The notes under the pieces were generated by a model. That model did not search any database. It worked only from the letters and a program-made list of their open reading frames with translations, and was not told the DNA's origin. The translations under genes and the position numbers were made by a program. From Palsa-504 sp963834685 (lineage in GTDB: Bacteria > Actinomycetota > Actinomycetes > Streptosporangiales > Streptosporangiaceae): a stretch of DNA of 64,000 nucleotides. The stretch is from contig CAWICW010000009.1 in NCBI GenBank assembly GCA_963834685.1, positions 310,001-374,000 of the forward strand, read 5' to 3'. Below, piece after piece: positions 33,671-43,400 of the stretch (positions within the stretch are counted from its first letter, which is position 1; every line of letters starts with the position of its first letter).

Positions 33671-34135
33671 TCAGAGACTCTCCGCACTTACACATTCTTG
33701 CAGGATCCGGTGACTCTCTTCTGAGCCGTGAGCGGCCAGCCGGCGGCCGCTGAATATTCCCGGCCTGATCCGAATGAAGTGCTCGCGGTCCCCCGGAGCC
33801 CACGAGCGGAGGCCTATGTGCTCCAGCCGGCTGATCTCGTCCGGATCGGTGACCTCCTGCGACTGGCCGATGGCGGTGACGCTCCAGCCGACACGGCGGT
33901 CGAGGTCCAGGCTGTCGGCCTCGAACGCCACTACGGCCCCGCGCATCGCGGCGGCCAGCTTGCCGCCGTAGTCCGTCCTGATGATGATGTCGCCGTCATC
34001 AATGACGAAGTTGACGAGCTCCACCGCTGGCAGCGCCCGCCGGGTATAGATGATCCGGCCCACGGACGCAGATGCCATCAGCTGGAGGCATTCATCCCTG
34101 GCCAGTTGCTTCAGAGCCGAGCCGTCGGAGTACAT
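33671..34135 (-). CDS. Pyridoxamine-5'-phosphate-oxidase-fold flavin/F420-binding protein
   Basis: A 154-residue split-barrel protein. The pattern LASASVGRIIYTRRALPAVE appears near the N-terminus (with M at one position), followed by LVNFVIDDGDIIIRTDYGGK, GWSVTAIGQSQEV, and EHFIRIRPGIFSGRRL. The family binds FMN or F420 and reduces or sequesters small redox compounds. It is 49 bp downstream of the DosR-like regulator on the same strand, like small flavin-fold proteins that neighbour dosR in actinobacteria. A dyad of 6-bp arms lies 30 bp upstream of the start. The substrate is unknown. Confidence 0.85.
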   Translation of the reverse strand: MYSDGSALKQLARDECLQLMASASVGRIIYTRRALPAVELVNFVIDDGDIIIRTDYGGKLAAAMRGAVVAFEADSLDLDRRVGWSVTAIGQSQEVTDPDEISRLEHIGLRSWAPGDREHFIRIRPGIFSGRRLAAHGSEESHRILQECVSAESL

Positions 34136-34164
34136 GGTTAGAGGATGCCCGAAACGAGGCGGCA

Positions 34165-34183
34165 GACCTTAGGGAACAAGGTC
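34165..34183. promoter_or_regulatory. Dyad between the DosR-like gene and the flavin-fold gene
   Basis: GACCTT (34165-34170) and AAGGTC (34178-34183) flank 7 bp. It lies between the regulator stop (34185) and the flavin-fold gene start (34135). Its half-sites (ACCTT/AAGGT) are related to those of the 34986-35001 palindrome. It is a candidate auto-regulated box. Confidence 0.35.
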
Positions 34184-34184
34184 A

Positions 34185-34892
34185 TTATTCGCCGGGACTC
34201 CCGCCCTCATGCTGGTCGCCGAACACGCGGGCCGCATAGGCCGCGGCCTGGGTGCGGCGCTCCATGCCCAGCTTGGCGAACAGCGCGGACACGTAGTTCT
34301 TGACCGTCTTCTCGGCCAGGAACATCCGCTCGCCGATCTGCCGGTTGGTCAGCCCCTCCCCGATCAGCTCCAGGATCTTGCGCTCCTGCGTACTGAGCCC
34401 GGCCAGCGGATCACGCTTGGCCGACTGATCCCGCAGCCTGGCCATCAGCTGGCTCGCCGCCCGCGGATCCAGCATCGACTGGCCGGCGGCCACCGTGCGC
34501 ACCGCGCCGACCAGGTCAGTGCCACGGATCTGCTTGAGCACATAACCGGCCGCGCCGGCCATGATCGCGTCGAACAGCGCCTCATCATCACCGAACGAGG
34601 TGAGCATCAGGCACGCGACCTCGGGCATCCGGGACCGGATCTCCCGGCACACCGATACCCCGTCCCCGTCCGGCAGCCGCACGTCCAGCACCGCCACGTC
34701 CGGCTTGAGCGCCGGGATGCGGGCCAGCGCCGAGGACGCCGTGCCGGCCTCACCCACCACCCTGATATCGGGCTCGGCCTCCAGCAGGTCGCGGACACCC
34801 CGGCGGACCACCTCATGGTCATCCAGGAGAAACACGGCGATCGGCTGGCCTGCCTCATCACCCGATGCAGAACCGCTGGCCGGATTTGTCAC
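34185..34892 (-). CDS. DosR/DevR-like response regulator (NarL/LuxR type)
   Basis: From GTG 34892, with AGGAG 6 bp upstream, 235 residues. Receiver: acidic pair in FLLDDHEVVRRGVRDLLEAE, phospho-acceptor Asp70 in VAVLDVRLPDGDG, Thr98 in CLMLTSF, Lys120 in GYVLKQI. Output: LuxR helix-turn-helix with GLTNRQIGERMFLAEKTVKN then YVSALFAKLGMERRTQAAAYA, nearly the DosR recognition helix (KTVKNYVS..LAKLGMERRTQAA). DosR switches on the dormancy regulon under low O2, NO or CO. The likely partner is the DosS-like kinase at 1109-2923, although the two genes are about 31 kb apart here. A palindromic box lies 94 bp upstream. Confidence 0.93.
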   Translation of the reverse strand: MTNPASGSASGDEAGQPIAVFLLDDHEVVRRGVRDLLEAEPDIRVVGEAGTASSALARIPALKPDVAVLDVRLPDGDGVSVCREIRSRMPEVACLMLTSFGDDEALFDAIMAGAAGYVLKQIRGTDLVGAVRTVAAGQSMLDPRAASQLMARLRDQSAKRDPLAGLSTQERKILELIGEGLTNRQIGERMFLAEKTVKNYVSALFAKLGMERRTQAAAYAARVFGDQHEGGSPGE

Positions 34893-34985
34893 CGTAACTC
34901 CTGGTGTTCGCGGGTGTCGCTCGGTCGTTGCGCCGGGGCCGGACCTATGTCATATGAACTCTAGGCAGTTCGCTGGCAAGACGGT

Positions 34986-35001
34986 AAGGACCAAGGTCCC
35001 T
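34986..35001. promoter_or_regulatory. GGACC-AA-GGTCC palindrome upstream of the DosR-like gene
   Basis: AAGGACCAAGGTCCCT has perfect 5-bp arms and an extra flanking pair. The GGGACC..GGTCCC shape is close to actinobacterial DevR-type boxes. It lies 94 bp upstream of the DosR-like GTG start. The 151-bp gap 34893-35043 shows no gene. Confidence 0.45.
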
Positions 35002-35043
35002 GGCAAATGGCCCTGACGGCCTGTTACGGGTCCTAGTCCCGCT

Positions 35044-35457
35044 TCAGGCCTGGGTCTCCGCGACTTCGTGGCCGAGCTCGGCCCGGACCCAGGCCACGAT
35101 CTCGGTGGTGGGCGCCCCGGGCGTGAAGATCCTGGCCACGCCCATCCGGTAGAGCTCCTCGATGTCCGGGCCGGGGATGATGCCGCCGCCGAAGACCACG
35201 ATGTCCGCGGCGCCGCGTTCGGCCAGAAGATCGATGACGCGGCGGAACAGCGTCATGTGCGCCCCGGAGAGAATGGACAGGCCGACCGCGTCCACGTCCT
35301 CCTGGATCGCGGCGGCCACGATCTGCTCCGGGGTCTGGTGCAGCCCGGTGTAGATGACCTCCACCCCGGCGTCGCGCAGCGCCCGGGCGACGACCTTGGC
35401 CCCGCGGTCATGGCCGTCGAGCCCGACCTTCGCGACGATCACCCTGATCTTCCCCAT
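35044..35457 (-). CDS. Stand-alone B12-binding subunit of a methylmalonyl/isobutyryl-CoA-type mutase
   Basis: A 137-residue cobalamin-binding domain. The base-off His motif DxHxxG appears as GLDGHDRGAKVVARALRDAG, followed by GLSILSGAHMTLF (SxL) and VVFGGGIIPGPDI (GG). This is the small subunit of acyl-CoA mutases that rearrange carbon skeletons using adenosylcobalamin, for example methylmalonyl-CoA to succinyl-CoA. No large substrate-binding subunit lies in this window. It is 9 bp downstream of an LCP-family gene on the same strand, a pairing that suggests co-transcription only by position. Confidence 0.9.
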   Translation of the reverse strand: MGKIRVIVAKVGLDGHDRGAKVVARALRDAGVEVIYTGLHQTPEQIVAAAIQEDVDAVGLSILSGAHMTLFRRVIDLLAERGAADIVVFGGGIIPGPDIEELYRMGVARIFTPGAPTTEIVAWVRAELGHEVAETQA

Positions 35458-35466
35458 GCCGCCAGC

Positions 35467-36975
35467 CTAGTTGACGCAGGGAATGCCGTTCTTGGCGTTG
35501 ACCGCGCCGCCCTGCGCGCCGGTAGACGGGATCGGCACCGCCGAGCTGGACGGCGACGGCGAGCTGGTGGCCGCGCTGGCGGGCAGGGCGGCATCGGCGC
35601 CGAGCAGGATCTCGACGTGGCCGGCCGCGACCGTCGAGCTGGCCGAGGCGGTCACGTTGAACAGCGACGCGATCTTGCTCGCGCTGGCCGACGTGCCCGT
35701 CCCGTAGAGGACCTCGGTCGTGGTGAGCGGGCTGGTGTTCCCGATCTTGCCGGCCGTGTACCCGTCCTTGACCAGGGCGGCGGAAACCGCTCCGGCCAGG
35801 CCCTGGGTGTTGCCGCCGTTGTAGACGGCCACCGTGACCTGGCTGTTGCCCGCCGTGCTGGCCGAGGGGCTCGCCGAGGCCGAGGAGGCGGGCGCCGGGT
35901 AGAACGTCTCCTGCACGATCTGCTGGATATAGGTGGGGTTGACCACGTTGGCGTCCTGGCCGTCGATCGTCTGGTAGCCCACGATCGGCAGCGTCCGGAA
36001 GGTCAGGTTGCCGCTGGTCAGGCTGCGCATCTGGGCCACGAAGTCGAGCAGGTTCCAGCCGGCGTCGGTGATGACGTACTGCTTGGCCACCGAGAGCAGG
36101 GCCTGGATCTTGGTCAGGTCGTCGAGCACGCCCTCGGTCCGCAGCTGCTGCATCACCGAGTCGAGGAACGCCTGCTGGCGATGCGTGCGGTCCAGGTCAC
36201 CGTTGGCCAGGCCGTCGCGCTGGCGGACGAAGGCCAGCGCCATCTTGGCGTCGAGGTGCTGGTAGCCGGCGTGGCCGGAGAAGCCGGAGTTCGGGTCGTA
36301 GGGCACCGAGTGGGTGAGGCAGACCTCCACCCCGCCGAGGACCTTGGCCAGCTCGTAGAACCCGTCCAGGTTGATCTCGGCGAAGTGGTCGATGTGCACC
36401 CCGGTGAGCTGCTCCACGGTCGCCACCGTGGCCGCGCGGCCGGCCTCGTTGCCCTCGAAGGCGATCTGGTCCTGGCTCATGCCCGGGTTCTGCTGCCGGA
36501 GCTGGGATTCCTCGGCGGCCATGGACACGCCGTAGGCCTGGTCGATCTTGCCGACCTGCTGTGACCCGAGCGTGTCGGCGAAATTGACCCAGTCGTCGCG
36601 CGGGATCGAGAAGCCGATCGCCTTCTTGCCGCCCGCCGGGATATGGATCAGGATCAGCGTGTTCGTGTCATTGCCGCCGCAGCCCGCCGCGATCTCCTGC
36701 GCGTTGCACGCGTGCAGCGCCTTGAGGACGTCGTTCGGCAGGATGTTGCCGTTCCAGTCGGTGCGGCTCTCCAGGCCCATCAGGAGGATGTTCTGCGCGC
36801 CGATGGACGGGCCGCTGACGATCGCGTGCGATCCGCCGATGCTGCTCACGTCCTTGACGACGAAGTAGGAGAAGCCGCTGATGGCCAGGACGAGCGCCGC
36901 GCCGATGCAACTCAGGACGTATACGGCCTTCCCGGCAGCACCCCACAAGGGGGGCTGCGAGCCAGTCCTGTTCAT
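35467..36975 (-). CDS. LytR-CpsA-Psr (LCP) family cell-wall ligase with LytR_C domain
   Basis: ATG 36975 is preferred (GAGGAAG lies 6 bp upstream); the result is 502 residues. One membrane segment (VYVLSCIGAALVLAISGFSY) is followed by the extracellular LCP domain (NILLMGLESRTDWNGN, NDTNTLILIHIP, FSIPRDDWV, FAEINLDGFYELAKVLGGVE, FVRQRDGLANGDLDRTHRQQ) and, after a Ser/Ala-rich linker, a LytR_C domain (SQVTVAVYNGGNTQGLAGAV). LCP proteins move polyprenyl-linked glycopolymers to peptidoglycan; conserved Arg and Asp residues of the pyrophosphate site are present. An in-frame ATG at 37038 is the other possible start. Confidence 0.9.
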   Translation of the reverse strand: MNRTGSQPPLWGAAGKAVYVLSCIGAALVLAISGFSYFVVKDVSSIGGSHAIVSGPSIGAQNILLMGLESRTDWNGNILPNDVLKALHACNAQEIAAGCGGNDTNTLILIHIPAGGKKAIGFSIPRDDWVNFADTLGSQQVGKIDQAYGVSMAAEESQLRQQNPGMSQDQIAFEGNEAGRAATVATVEQLTGVHIDHFAEINLDGFYELAKVLGGVEVCLTHSVPYDPNSGFSGHAGYQHLDAKMALAFVRQRDGLANGDLDRTHRQQAFLDSVMQQLRTEGVLDDLTKIQALLSVAKQYVITDAGWNLLDFVAQMRSLTSGNLTFRTLPIVGYQTIDGQDANVVNPTYIQQIVQETFYPAPASSASASPSASTAGNSQVTVAVYNGGNTQGLAGAVSAALVKDGYTAGKIGNTSPLTTTEVLYGTGTSASASKIASLFNVTASASSTVAAGHVEILLGADAALPASAATSSPSPSSSAVPIPSTGAQGGAVNAKNGIPCVN

Positions 36976-37081
36976 CACGTTCTTCCTCAGGAATCCCAGG
37001 GGCGGATGGTCAAACCGTCGGACGAAGCCTACCTTCACGGCCTCGTTACCTTGTCGCTACGACTAACATCGTAAGCAATCT

Positions 37082-37963
37082 ATGAGCGACCCCCACTGGC
37101 GCGACACGCGCCCGAGTAGGCCATACGGCGGCGAGTCTGGAGGCAGGCCGCCACGCCGGGATCCGCGCGGGTCCGACCCCCCGGGGCCGGGCGGCCCGGG
37201 GGACGACGACGCCACGCGCCGGATGCCGGCCCAAACAGGCCTGACCCAGCCCATTGCACCCCCGCCCGTTGCGTCCCAGCCCATCGCCCCCCCGCGCGAC
37301 GGGACCTCCCGGCGGGCGGCGGACGGTACCGGGCGGCCGCGCGGGCGCGGCGCCGATAGCCGCCCGCGAGGCTCGGGCGGGCGGCTGAGCCGGATCTGGC
37401 AGGGCTCGCTGGGCGGCGGCCTCGCGGTCTGCGTCATCGTCGGCAGCGCGGTGATCGGCGCCATCGCGACCATCGCGACCCACGCCCAGCCCGGCTCGGT
37501 GCTGGGCCTGGCGGTGCTGGCCGGCACCGTCGCCGCGGCGCTGACCGTACAGCCGCGGACCGGGCGGCTGATCTTCCCGGTGCCGGCGCTGGCCTACATG
37601 ATCGCCGCGCTCGCCTCCGGCGTGGCCTACGACCGGTCCTCGAACAAGACCGAGCTGGCCGTCGGCGCGGCCCAGTGGATCGCCAGCGGGTTCTTCGTGA
37701 TGGTGCTGGCCACCCTGCTGGCCATCGCGCTGACCACGGTGCGCTGGTTCATGTGGCGCCGCGACCGGCGAGGCCCGGTCCCGCCGCAGTACGGGGGCTT
37801 TGCGGATGGCCGGGACCCGCGAGGGACCGGGGGCTATCCGCGCCCGCCGGGGACCCAGCCGAGCCAGACGTGGCCGCCAGGTTCCCAGGGGACCCGAGGC
37901 TGGGACCGGCGTCCCGGGCCGCGGCCCGGATCAGGGCCCTACAACTTCTCCAGCGGGGCGTAG
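37082..37963 (+). CDS. Membrane protein with four predicted segments (DUF6542-like)
   Basis: A 293-residue protein. Residues 1-100 are proline/arginine/glycine-rich and disordered. Four hydrophobic segments follow at about 115-230 (GGGLAVCVIVGSAVIGAIAT, VLGLAVLAGTVAAALTVQP, LIFPVPALAYMIAALASGVA, IASGFFVMVLATLLAIALTT), then a polar Gly/Pro-rich tail. The layout recalls actinobacterial DUF6542 proteins of unknown function. It is divergent from the LCP gene and its 3' end overlaps the helicase gene on the other strand by 25 bp. No function is proposed. Confidence 0.75.
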   Translation: MSDPHWRDTRPSRPYGGESGGRPPRRDPRGSDPPGPGGPGDDDATRRMPAQTGLTQPIAPPPVASQPIAPPRDGTSRRAADGTGRPRGRGADSRPRGSGGRLSRIWQGSLGGGLAVCVIVGSAVIGAIATIATHAQPGSVLGLAVLAGTVAAALTVQPRTGRLIFPVPALAYMIAALASGVAYDRSSNKTELAVGAAQWIASGFFVMVLATLLAIALTTVRWFMWRRDRRGPVPPQYGGFADGRDPRGTGGYPRPPGTQPSQTWPPGSQGTRGWDRRPGPRPGSGPYNFSSGA

Positions 37964-40287
37964 CGCAGCACCAGGTGCTTGACTCCGTAGTCGGCCCCGA
38001 AGTCGATCTTGGCCTCGGCCTGGTCGCCGTAGCCGTCCGTCGACACCACGGTGCCGAGCCCGAACTTGTCGTGGGTGACCATGTCGCCGGGCGACAGCGA
38101 CGGCACCAGGCGGTTGCCCGGCGACCGGGTGCCCGGCATCCGCGCCATCCGCTCCTGCGCGGGCGTGACCGCGGATCTGGCGGCCGCCTGGTCGCGGCGC
38201 CACTCGATGAGGCCGGGAGGAATCTCGGCCAGGAACCGGGACTGCTTGTGGAACGACGGGCGGCCCCACCAGTTCCGGGCCACGGCCCGGGTCAGGTACA
38301 GGCGCTGCATGGCCCGCGTGATGCCGACGTAGGCCAGCCGGCGCTCCTCTTCCAGTTCCTTCGGGTTGCCCAGCGACCGCTGATGGGGGAACACCTCTTC
38401 TTCCAGCCCGGTCAGGAACACCACGGGGAACTCAAGGCCCTTGGCCGTGTGCAGCGTCATCATCGTGACCAGTCCGCCGTGCTCCTCCCCCTCCGGGATC
38501 TCGTCCGCGTCGGCGACCAGGGACACCTGCTCGAGGAACTCCGCCAGCGTTCCGTCGTCGCGTGACCCGTCGAACTCCCGGGCCACCGACACCAGTTCCT
38601 CCAGGTTCTCCACCCGGCTGGCGTCCTGCAGGTCCGAGGAGGATTCCAGCGCCTCGATGTATCCGGTGCGGTCGAGCACGGCCTCGGCGAGCTCGGCCAC
38701 GGGACCGTTCTCGGCCAGTTCGCGCAGCCCGGCCATGAGCGCGTTGAAGCCCCCGATCGCGGCGGCCGACCGGGCCGCGAGGCCCGGCACGTCGGCCGGG
38801 CGCGCCAGCGCCTGGGCGAAGGTAATCCGCTCCCGCTGCGCGTAGGCCGCCACGTACTCCTCGGCCCGGTCACCGATGCCCCGCTTGGGGGTGTTCAGCA
38901 CCCGGCGCAGCGATACCTCGTCCGCCGGGTTGGCGATCAGCCGCAGGTAGGCCAGCAGGTCGCGGACCTCGCGGCGCTCGTAGAACCGGACCCCGCCGAC
39001 CACGCGGTAGGGCAGCCCGACGCGGATGAACACCTCCTCGAACACCCGGGACTGCGCGTTGGTCCGGTAGAACACCGCCACCTGCCCGGCGGTGGCCAGC
39101 CCCGCGTCGGAGAGCCGGTCCACCTCCTCGGCCACGAAGGCGGCCTCGTCGTGCTCGTTGTCGGCCACGTAGCCGACGATCGGCGGGCCCGCCCCCGCGT
39201 CCGACCACAGGTTCTTCGGCTTGCGGCCCTGATTCTGGGCCACCACGGCGTTGGCCGCGGCCAGGATGTTCTGGGTGGACCGGTAGTTCTGCTCCAGCAG
39301 GATGACCTTCGCGTCCGGATAGTCCTGCTCGAACTCCACGATGTTGCGGATGGTGGCGCCCCGAAAGGCGTAGATGGACTGGTCCGCGTCGCCGACCACG
39401 CACAGCTCGGGGGGCGGGAGGGAGTCCTGGGTGCCGTCACCATGCTCGGTTCGGCCGGAAAAAAGAGGAGCACCGCCGGAGACGAGTTCGCGGACGAGGA
39501 TGTACTGGGCGTGGTTGGTGTCCTGGTACTCGTCCACGAGCACGTGCCGGAACCGGCGGCGGTACTCGGCCGCGACCTCGGGCAGGGCCTGGAACAGGTT
39601 GACCGTGACCATGATCAGGTCGTCGAAGTCCATCGCGCCCGCCGCGAGCAGGCGGCGCTGGTACTCGCTGTAGGCCTCGGCCAGGGCCTTGTCCCGGGCC
39701 GTCTGGGCCTGGGCGGCGAACGTCTCGTGGTCGATCAGCTCGTTCTTCAGGTTCGATACCTGGGCGGCCATCATCTTGGGCGGGTACTGCTTGGGGTCGA
39801 GCTCGAGCTCGCGGCAGGTCAGCGCCATCAGCCGCTGGGAGTCGGCCTGGTCGTAGATGGAGAACGAGGAGGGGTAGCCGAAGCGTTTCGCCTCCCGGCG
39901 CAGGATCCGCACGCACGCGGAGTGGAAGGTCATGACCCACATGGACCTGGCCCGCGCGCCGACCAGGGCCGACACCCGGGCCGCCATCTCCCCGGCCGCC
40001 TTGTTGGTAAAGGTGATGGCCAGGATTTCGTGCGGCGCCACGTCCCGGGCGGCCAGCAGGTAGGCGATCCGGTGAGTGAGCACGCGGGTCTTCCCCGAGC
40101 CCGCGCCCGCCACGATGAGCAACGGGCTGCCCTCGTGCACAACGGCAGCGCGCTGCTGCGGATTGAGTCCGTCGAGGAGGGCGTCTATCGCGAGGGCGGC
40201 CACCTCCATAGGGTAGGCGGTCGCGCCGACAAACGCAGGGCGCGCAGCGGCCTGGACATCGCCGTCACTTAAAGTAGTCCGTGGCAT
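37939..40287 (-). CDS. pcrA: ATP-dependent DNA helicase PcrA/UvrD, superfamily 1
   Basis: A 782-residue 3'-5' helicase. Motifs in order: Q motif LNPQQRAAV, Walker A VAGAGSGKTRVLTHR, Ia AITFTNKAAGEM, II VLVDEYQDTNHAQY, III VVGDADQSIYAFRGA, IV LEQNYRS, V LHTAKGLEFPVVFLTGLEE and VI RLAYVGITRAMQRLYLTRA. The C-terminus (GDMVTHDKFGLGTVVST) is the small beta domain of PcrA that contacts RNA polymerase and supports transcription-coupled repair. ATG 40287 is taken as start; MEVAALAIDALLDGLN at 40209 is an alternative, and neither has a strong ribosome site. It acts in nucleotide-excision repair and replication conflicts. Confidence 0.92.
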   Translation of the reverse strand: MPRTTLSDGDVQAAARPAFVGATAYPMEVAALAIDALLDGLNPQQRAAVVHEGSPLLIVAGAGSGKTRVLTHRIAYLLAARDVAPHEILAITFTNKAAGEMAARVSALVGARARSMWVMTFHSACVRILRREAKRFGYPSSFSIYDQADSQRLMALTCRELELDPKQYPPKMMAAQVSNLKNELIDHETFAAQAQTARDKALAEAYSEYQRRLLAAGAMDFDDLIMVTVNLFQALPEVAAEYRRRFRHVLVDEYQDTNHAQYILVRELVSGGAPLFSGRTEHGDGTQDSLPPPELCVVGDADQSIYAFRGATIRNIVEFEQDYPDAKVILLEQNYRSTQNILAAANAVVAQNQGRKPKNLWSDAGAGPPIVGYVADNEHDEAAFVAEEVDRLSDAGLATAGQVAVFYRTNAQSRVFEEVFIRVGLPYRVVGGVRFYERREVRDLLAYLRLIANPADEVSLRRVLNTPKRGIGDRAEEYVAAYAQRERITFAQALARPADVPGLAARSAAAIGGFNALMAGLRELAENGPVAELAEAVLDRTGYIEALESSSDLQDASRVENLEELVSVAREFDGSRDDGTLAEFLEQVSLVADADEIPEGEEHGGLVTMMTLHTAKGLEFPVVFLTGLEEEVFPHQRSLGNPKELEEERRLAYVGITRAMQRLYLTRAVARNWWGRPSFHKQSRFLAEIPPGLIEWRRDQAAARSAVTPAQERMARMPGTRSPGNRLVPSLSPGDMVTHDKFGLGTVVSTDGYGDQAEAKIDFGADYGVKHLVLRYAPLEKL

Positions 40288-40468
40288 GGACCAGCGAATA
40301 CACCCTCATAGAGACGGCCTGGTCACGCAGGAGCACATCTGCGGAGATATCGCTCTTCGCCCTCCGGGCGATGCCTGGTATGGACTATTCTGGCCGTCTT
40401 GACCCTTGGCTTTAGCCGGATGCGACGGGGGGTCCTCGCAGGCGGCGCCTCTGCAACGTGGGAGTGCA

Positions 40469-43400
40469 ATGGGATCGCGTGGCCGGTCCATCCGGCTCCG
40501 AATCTACTTCCTCGTGGCGATCCCGCTCATCGCCATGATCGGGCTGCTCGCGTACGTGGCGGGCACGTCCGTCAACAACGCCATCAACCTGGACCGGGCC
40601 CCGGACCTGATCAACGCGACCTCGCTGCCCACGGCCAACTTCATCAGGTTCGTACAGGACGAGCGGGCCGCCGCGGTCATCTACCTGTTCCGGCCCACCA
40701 CGGCCAACCTGGCGGCGTACGACGCGGCGGTGAAGGCGACCGACGCCGATGAGCCGAGCTTCCTCGCGGCGATGAACTCGCCGGGCACCAAGGGGAGCGA
40801 GACGCCGGCCGAGGCGCAGGGCATCAGCGCGGTGATCGCGGGGCTGGCCCCGATGAAGGACCTGCGGGCCGGGGTCGAGAACCGCGCCCTCAGCCCGCTG
40901 CAGGCGCTGCAGGACTACAGCGCGGGCATCTTGAACGAGCCCAGGCTGTTCCTCAACGAGGCCGACAGCCTGACCAACGCCAGCGCGGCCGGCCAGGCCC
41001 TGGGGCTGATCGCGACGGTATCGGCCCGGGAGGCGCTGTCGCAGGAGTACGCGCTGCTGTCCGGGATGCTGGCCGGGCGCCGGGAGAGCCAGGCCGACCG
41101 GGCCGCGCTCGCGGCGATGGCCGCCACCCGGCAGGCCGACGTGGTCGACGCCAACTACGTCCTGGACCCCGCCAACCTGGCCATCTTCACCAAGCAGGTG
41201 AACAGCTCGTTCCAGAACGACATCACCGACGTCGAAGAGGCGGTGTCGGCCGGCATCCCGGTCACCAAGCTGCCGATCACGCTGACCCAGTGGCAGGCGC
41301 TGGCGGGCCAGGTGCTCGGCGAGTACTACACCGGCGGCGTGAACGTCGCGAACGCCCAGCTCGCCGACGACCGCCAGATCAGCCGGGCGGCGTGGACCAG
41401 GGTCGCCGTCACGGCCGCCATCGGGCTGCTCGGGCTGCTGGTCACGATCACGGTGACCATCCTGGTCGGGCGCAGCATCATCCGCCGGCTGGGCGGGCTC
41501 GAGCGCAACGCGCTCCAGCTGGCCGAGGTCCAGCTGCCGGACGTGGTGGGACGGCTGCGGCGCGGCGAAGCCGTGGACGTGGCGGCCGAGGCGCCGCCGA
41601 TGAGCACCGGCGGCGACGAGATCGGCCGGGTCGGGCAGGCCTTCGAGCTGGTCCGGCAGACCGCCATCCGGGCCGCGGTGGAGGAGGCCAAGCTGCGGCA
41701 GGGCCTCAACGACGTGTTCCGCAGCCTGGCCAGACGCAGCCAGTCGCTGCTGCACCGCCAGCTGACCCTGCTCGACCAGATGGAACGGCGGGCCACCGAC
41801 CCCGAGGCCCTGGACGACCTGTTCCGCCTGGACCACCTGACCACGCGCATGCGCCGGCACGCGGAGGGCCTGGTCATCCTGGCGGGCGCGCCGCCCGGCC
41901 GGTCGTGGAGCAGCCCGGTGCGGATGGTCGACGTGATGCGCGGCGCCATCGCCGAGGTCGAGGACTACGCGCGGGTCTCGGTCGCCACCCGGAGCCAGGC
42001 CGCGCTGGCCGGCTCCGCCGTGGCCGACGTCATCCACCTGCTCGCCGAGCTCGTCGAGAACGCCACCACCTTGTCGCCGCCGTACACCTCGGTCCGCGTG
42101 TCCGGGGACACGGTGGCCAACGGGTTCGCGATCGAGGTGGAGGACCGCGGGCTGGGCATGAGCCCGCAGCGCCTGGCCGAGCTCAACGACCGGCTGGCCA
42201 GCCCGCCGGAGTTCAACCCGTCCGACAGCGAGCAACTCGGGTTGTTCGTGGTCAGCCAGCTGGCCAAGCGGCACGGGATCCGGGTCACGCTCAAGGCGTC
42301 CCCCTACGGGGGCACGGCGGCCATCGTGCTCATCCCGCGGCACCTGGTGGTCACCGAGGAGGCATTCCGGGCCGGGCTGCCCGGCGAGCCCGCCGCGATC
42401 GGCATGGCCGCGCAGGCTCCCAACGGGAACCACGTGCCGGCGGAGATGGCCGGCCCGGAGCTGGGCGGTGGCGGCCCGGAGCTGGGCGGTGGCGGTCAGG
42501 GGCTTCCGGAGGTGCCCGCGGCCCGTATCTCGGGTCCGCTGCGGCGGTCGCCAGGGCGCCTGCCGGAGGGTGACCGCCGCGGCGCGCACCATGCCGCGCC
42601 GCGCGGCACGGCAGGCCCCGGGCCGGAGCCCGCGGCCGGGCCAGGCCGCGACGAGACGGCCGCCGCCGAGACGGCCAACGGCGCCGGCGAGCACCCCGAC
42701 TTCGGCGTGTTCACGCCACGGCGGCGCGACCCGGGGACGGGCGACGCGGTGATTCCGGCCGAGGCCGGATCGGCGGGCGCTCCGCAGGCGGAGGCCGCGG
42801 CCTACGTCAGCTCGCCGCCGTACCCGGTATCCGCGGCGCCGTACCCAGGCGCGGGTACCGCGCCCTACGCGGACCAGCCGGCGCCGTTCCCGGGGTGGAC
42901 GGGACGCAGTGTGACGGGGGGTTCGGTCACGCCCTCAGTGCCGGCCGCGGCGGGACCGGGTGTTGTGGCGGGGCCGGGTGCCGCGGCGGGGCCGGTGACC
43001 CCGATGACGCCGGTGGCCTCGCCCCGGCCGGCGCGGTCCTCTGGTCCGCCGTGGGAGCTGTCGCGCCAGACCGGGCCGCTGCCGGCCATCCCGGCCGAAG
43101 ACGAGCCGGGGGCGCAGCCGGGCGGCGACGGCGACGTGAAGGGGCTGCCGCGGCGGGTCAGGCAGGCCAGCATCGCCCCGCAGCTTCGTGACAACCCGCC
43201 GCGCCGCCGGACCTCGGCGGTCCCGAGTCCCGCCCCGGCCAGCGGGCCGACGCCGGCCGAAATCCGCCAGACCATGTCGGCGCTGCAGCGCGGCTGGCAA
43301 GAGGGGCGATCGCAGCGGATGACCGCCTCAGCCCCGGACGACTCGCCATTGGAGCCGCCCGGCCCGGGGCCGTCTCCGGAGGGCGACCGGGGCCGGCCGC

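Noticed and set aside
35029..35040. GGGACTAGGACCC (minus strand) as a second DosR box
   Set aside because: It has one GGGACT half-site but is a mirror and not a palindrome, so it does not fit a dimeric site.
40412..42694. A 760-codon open frame on the minus strand, opposite the conservon sensor gene
   Set aside because: It mirrors the sensor gene codon pattern, has Arg/Gly/Gln-rich sequence with no family motif, and is typical of antisense frames in GC-rich DNA.
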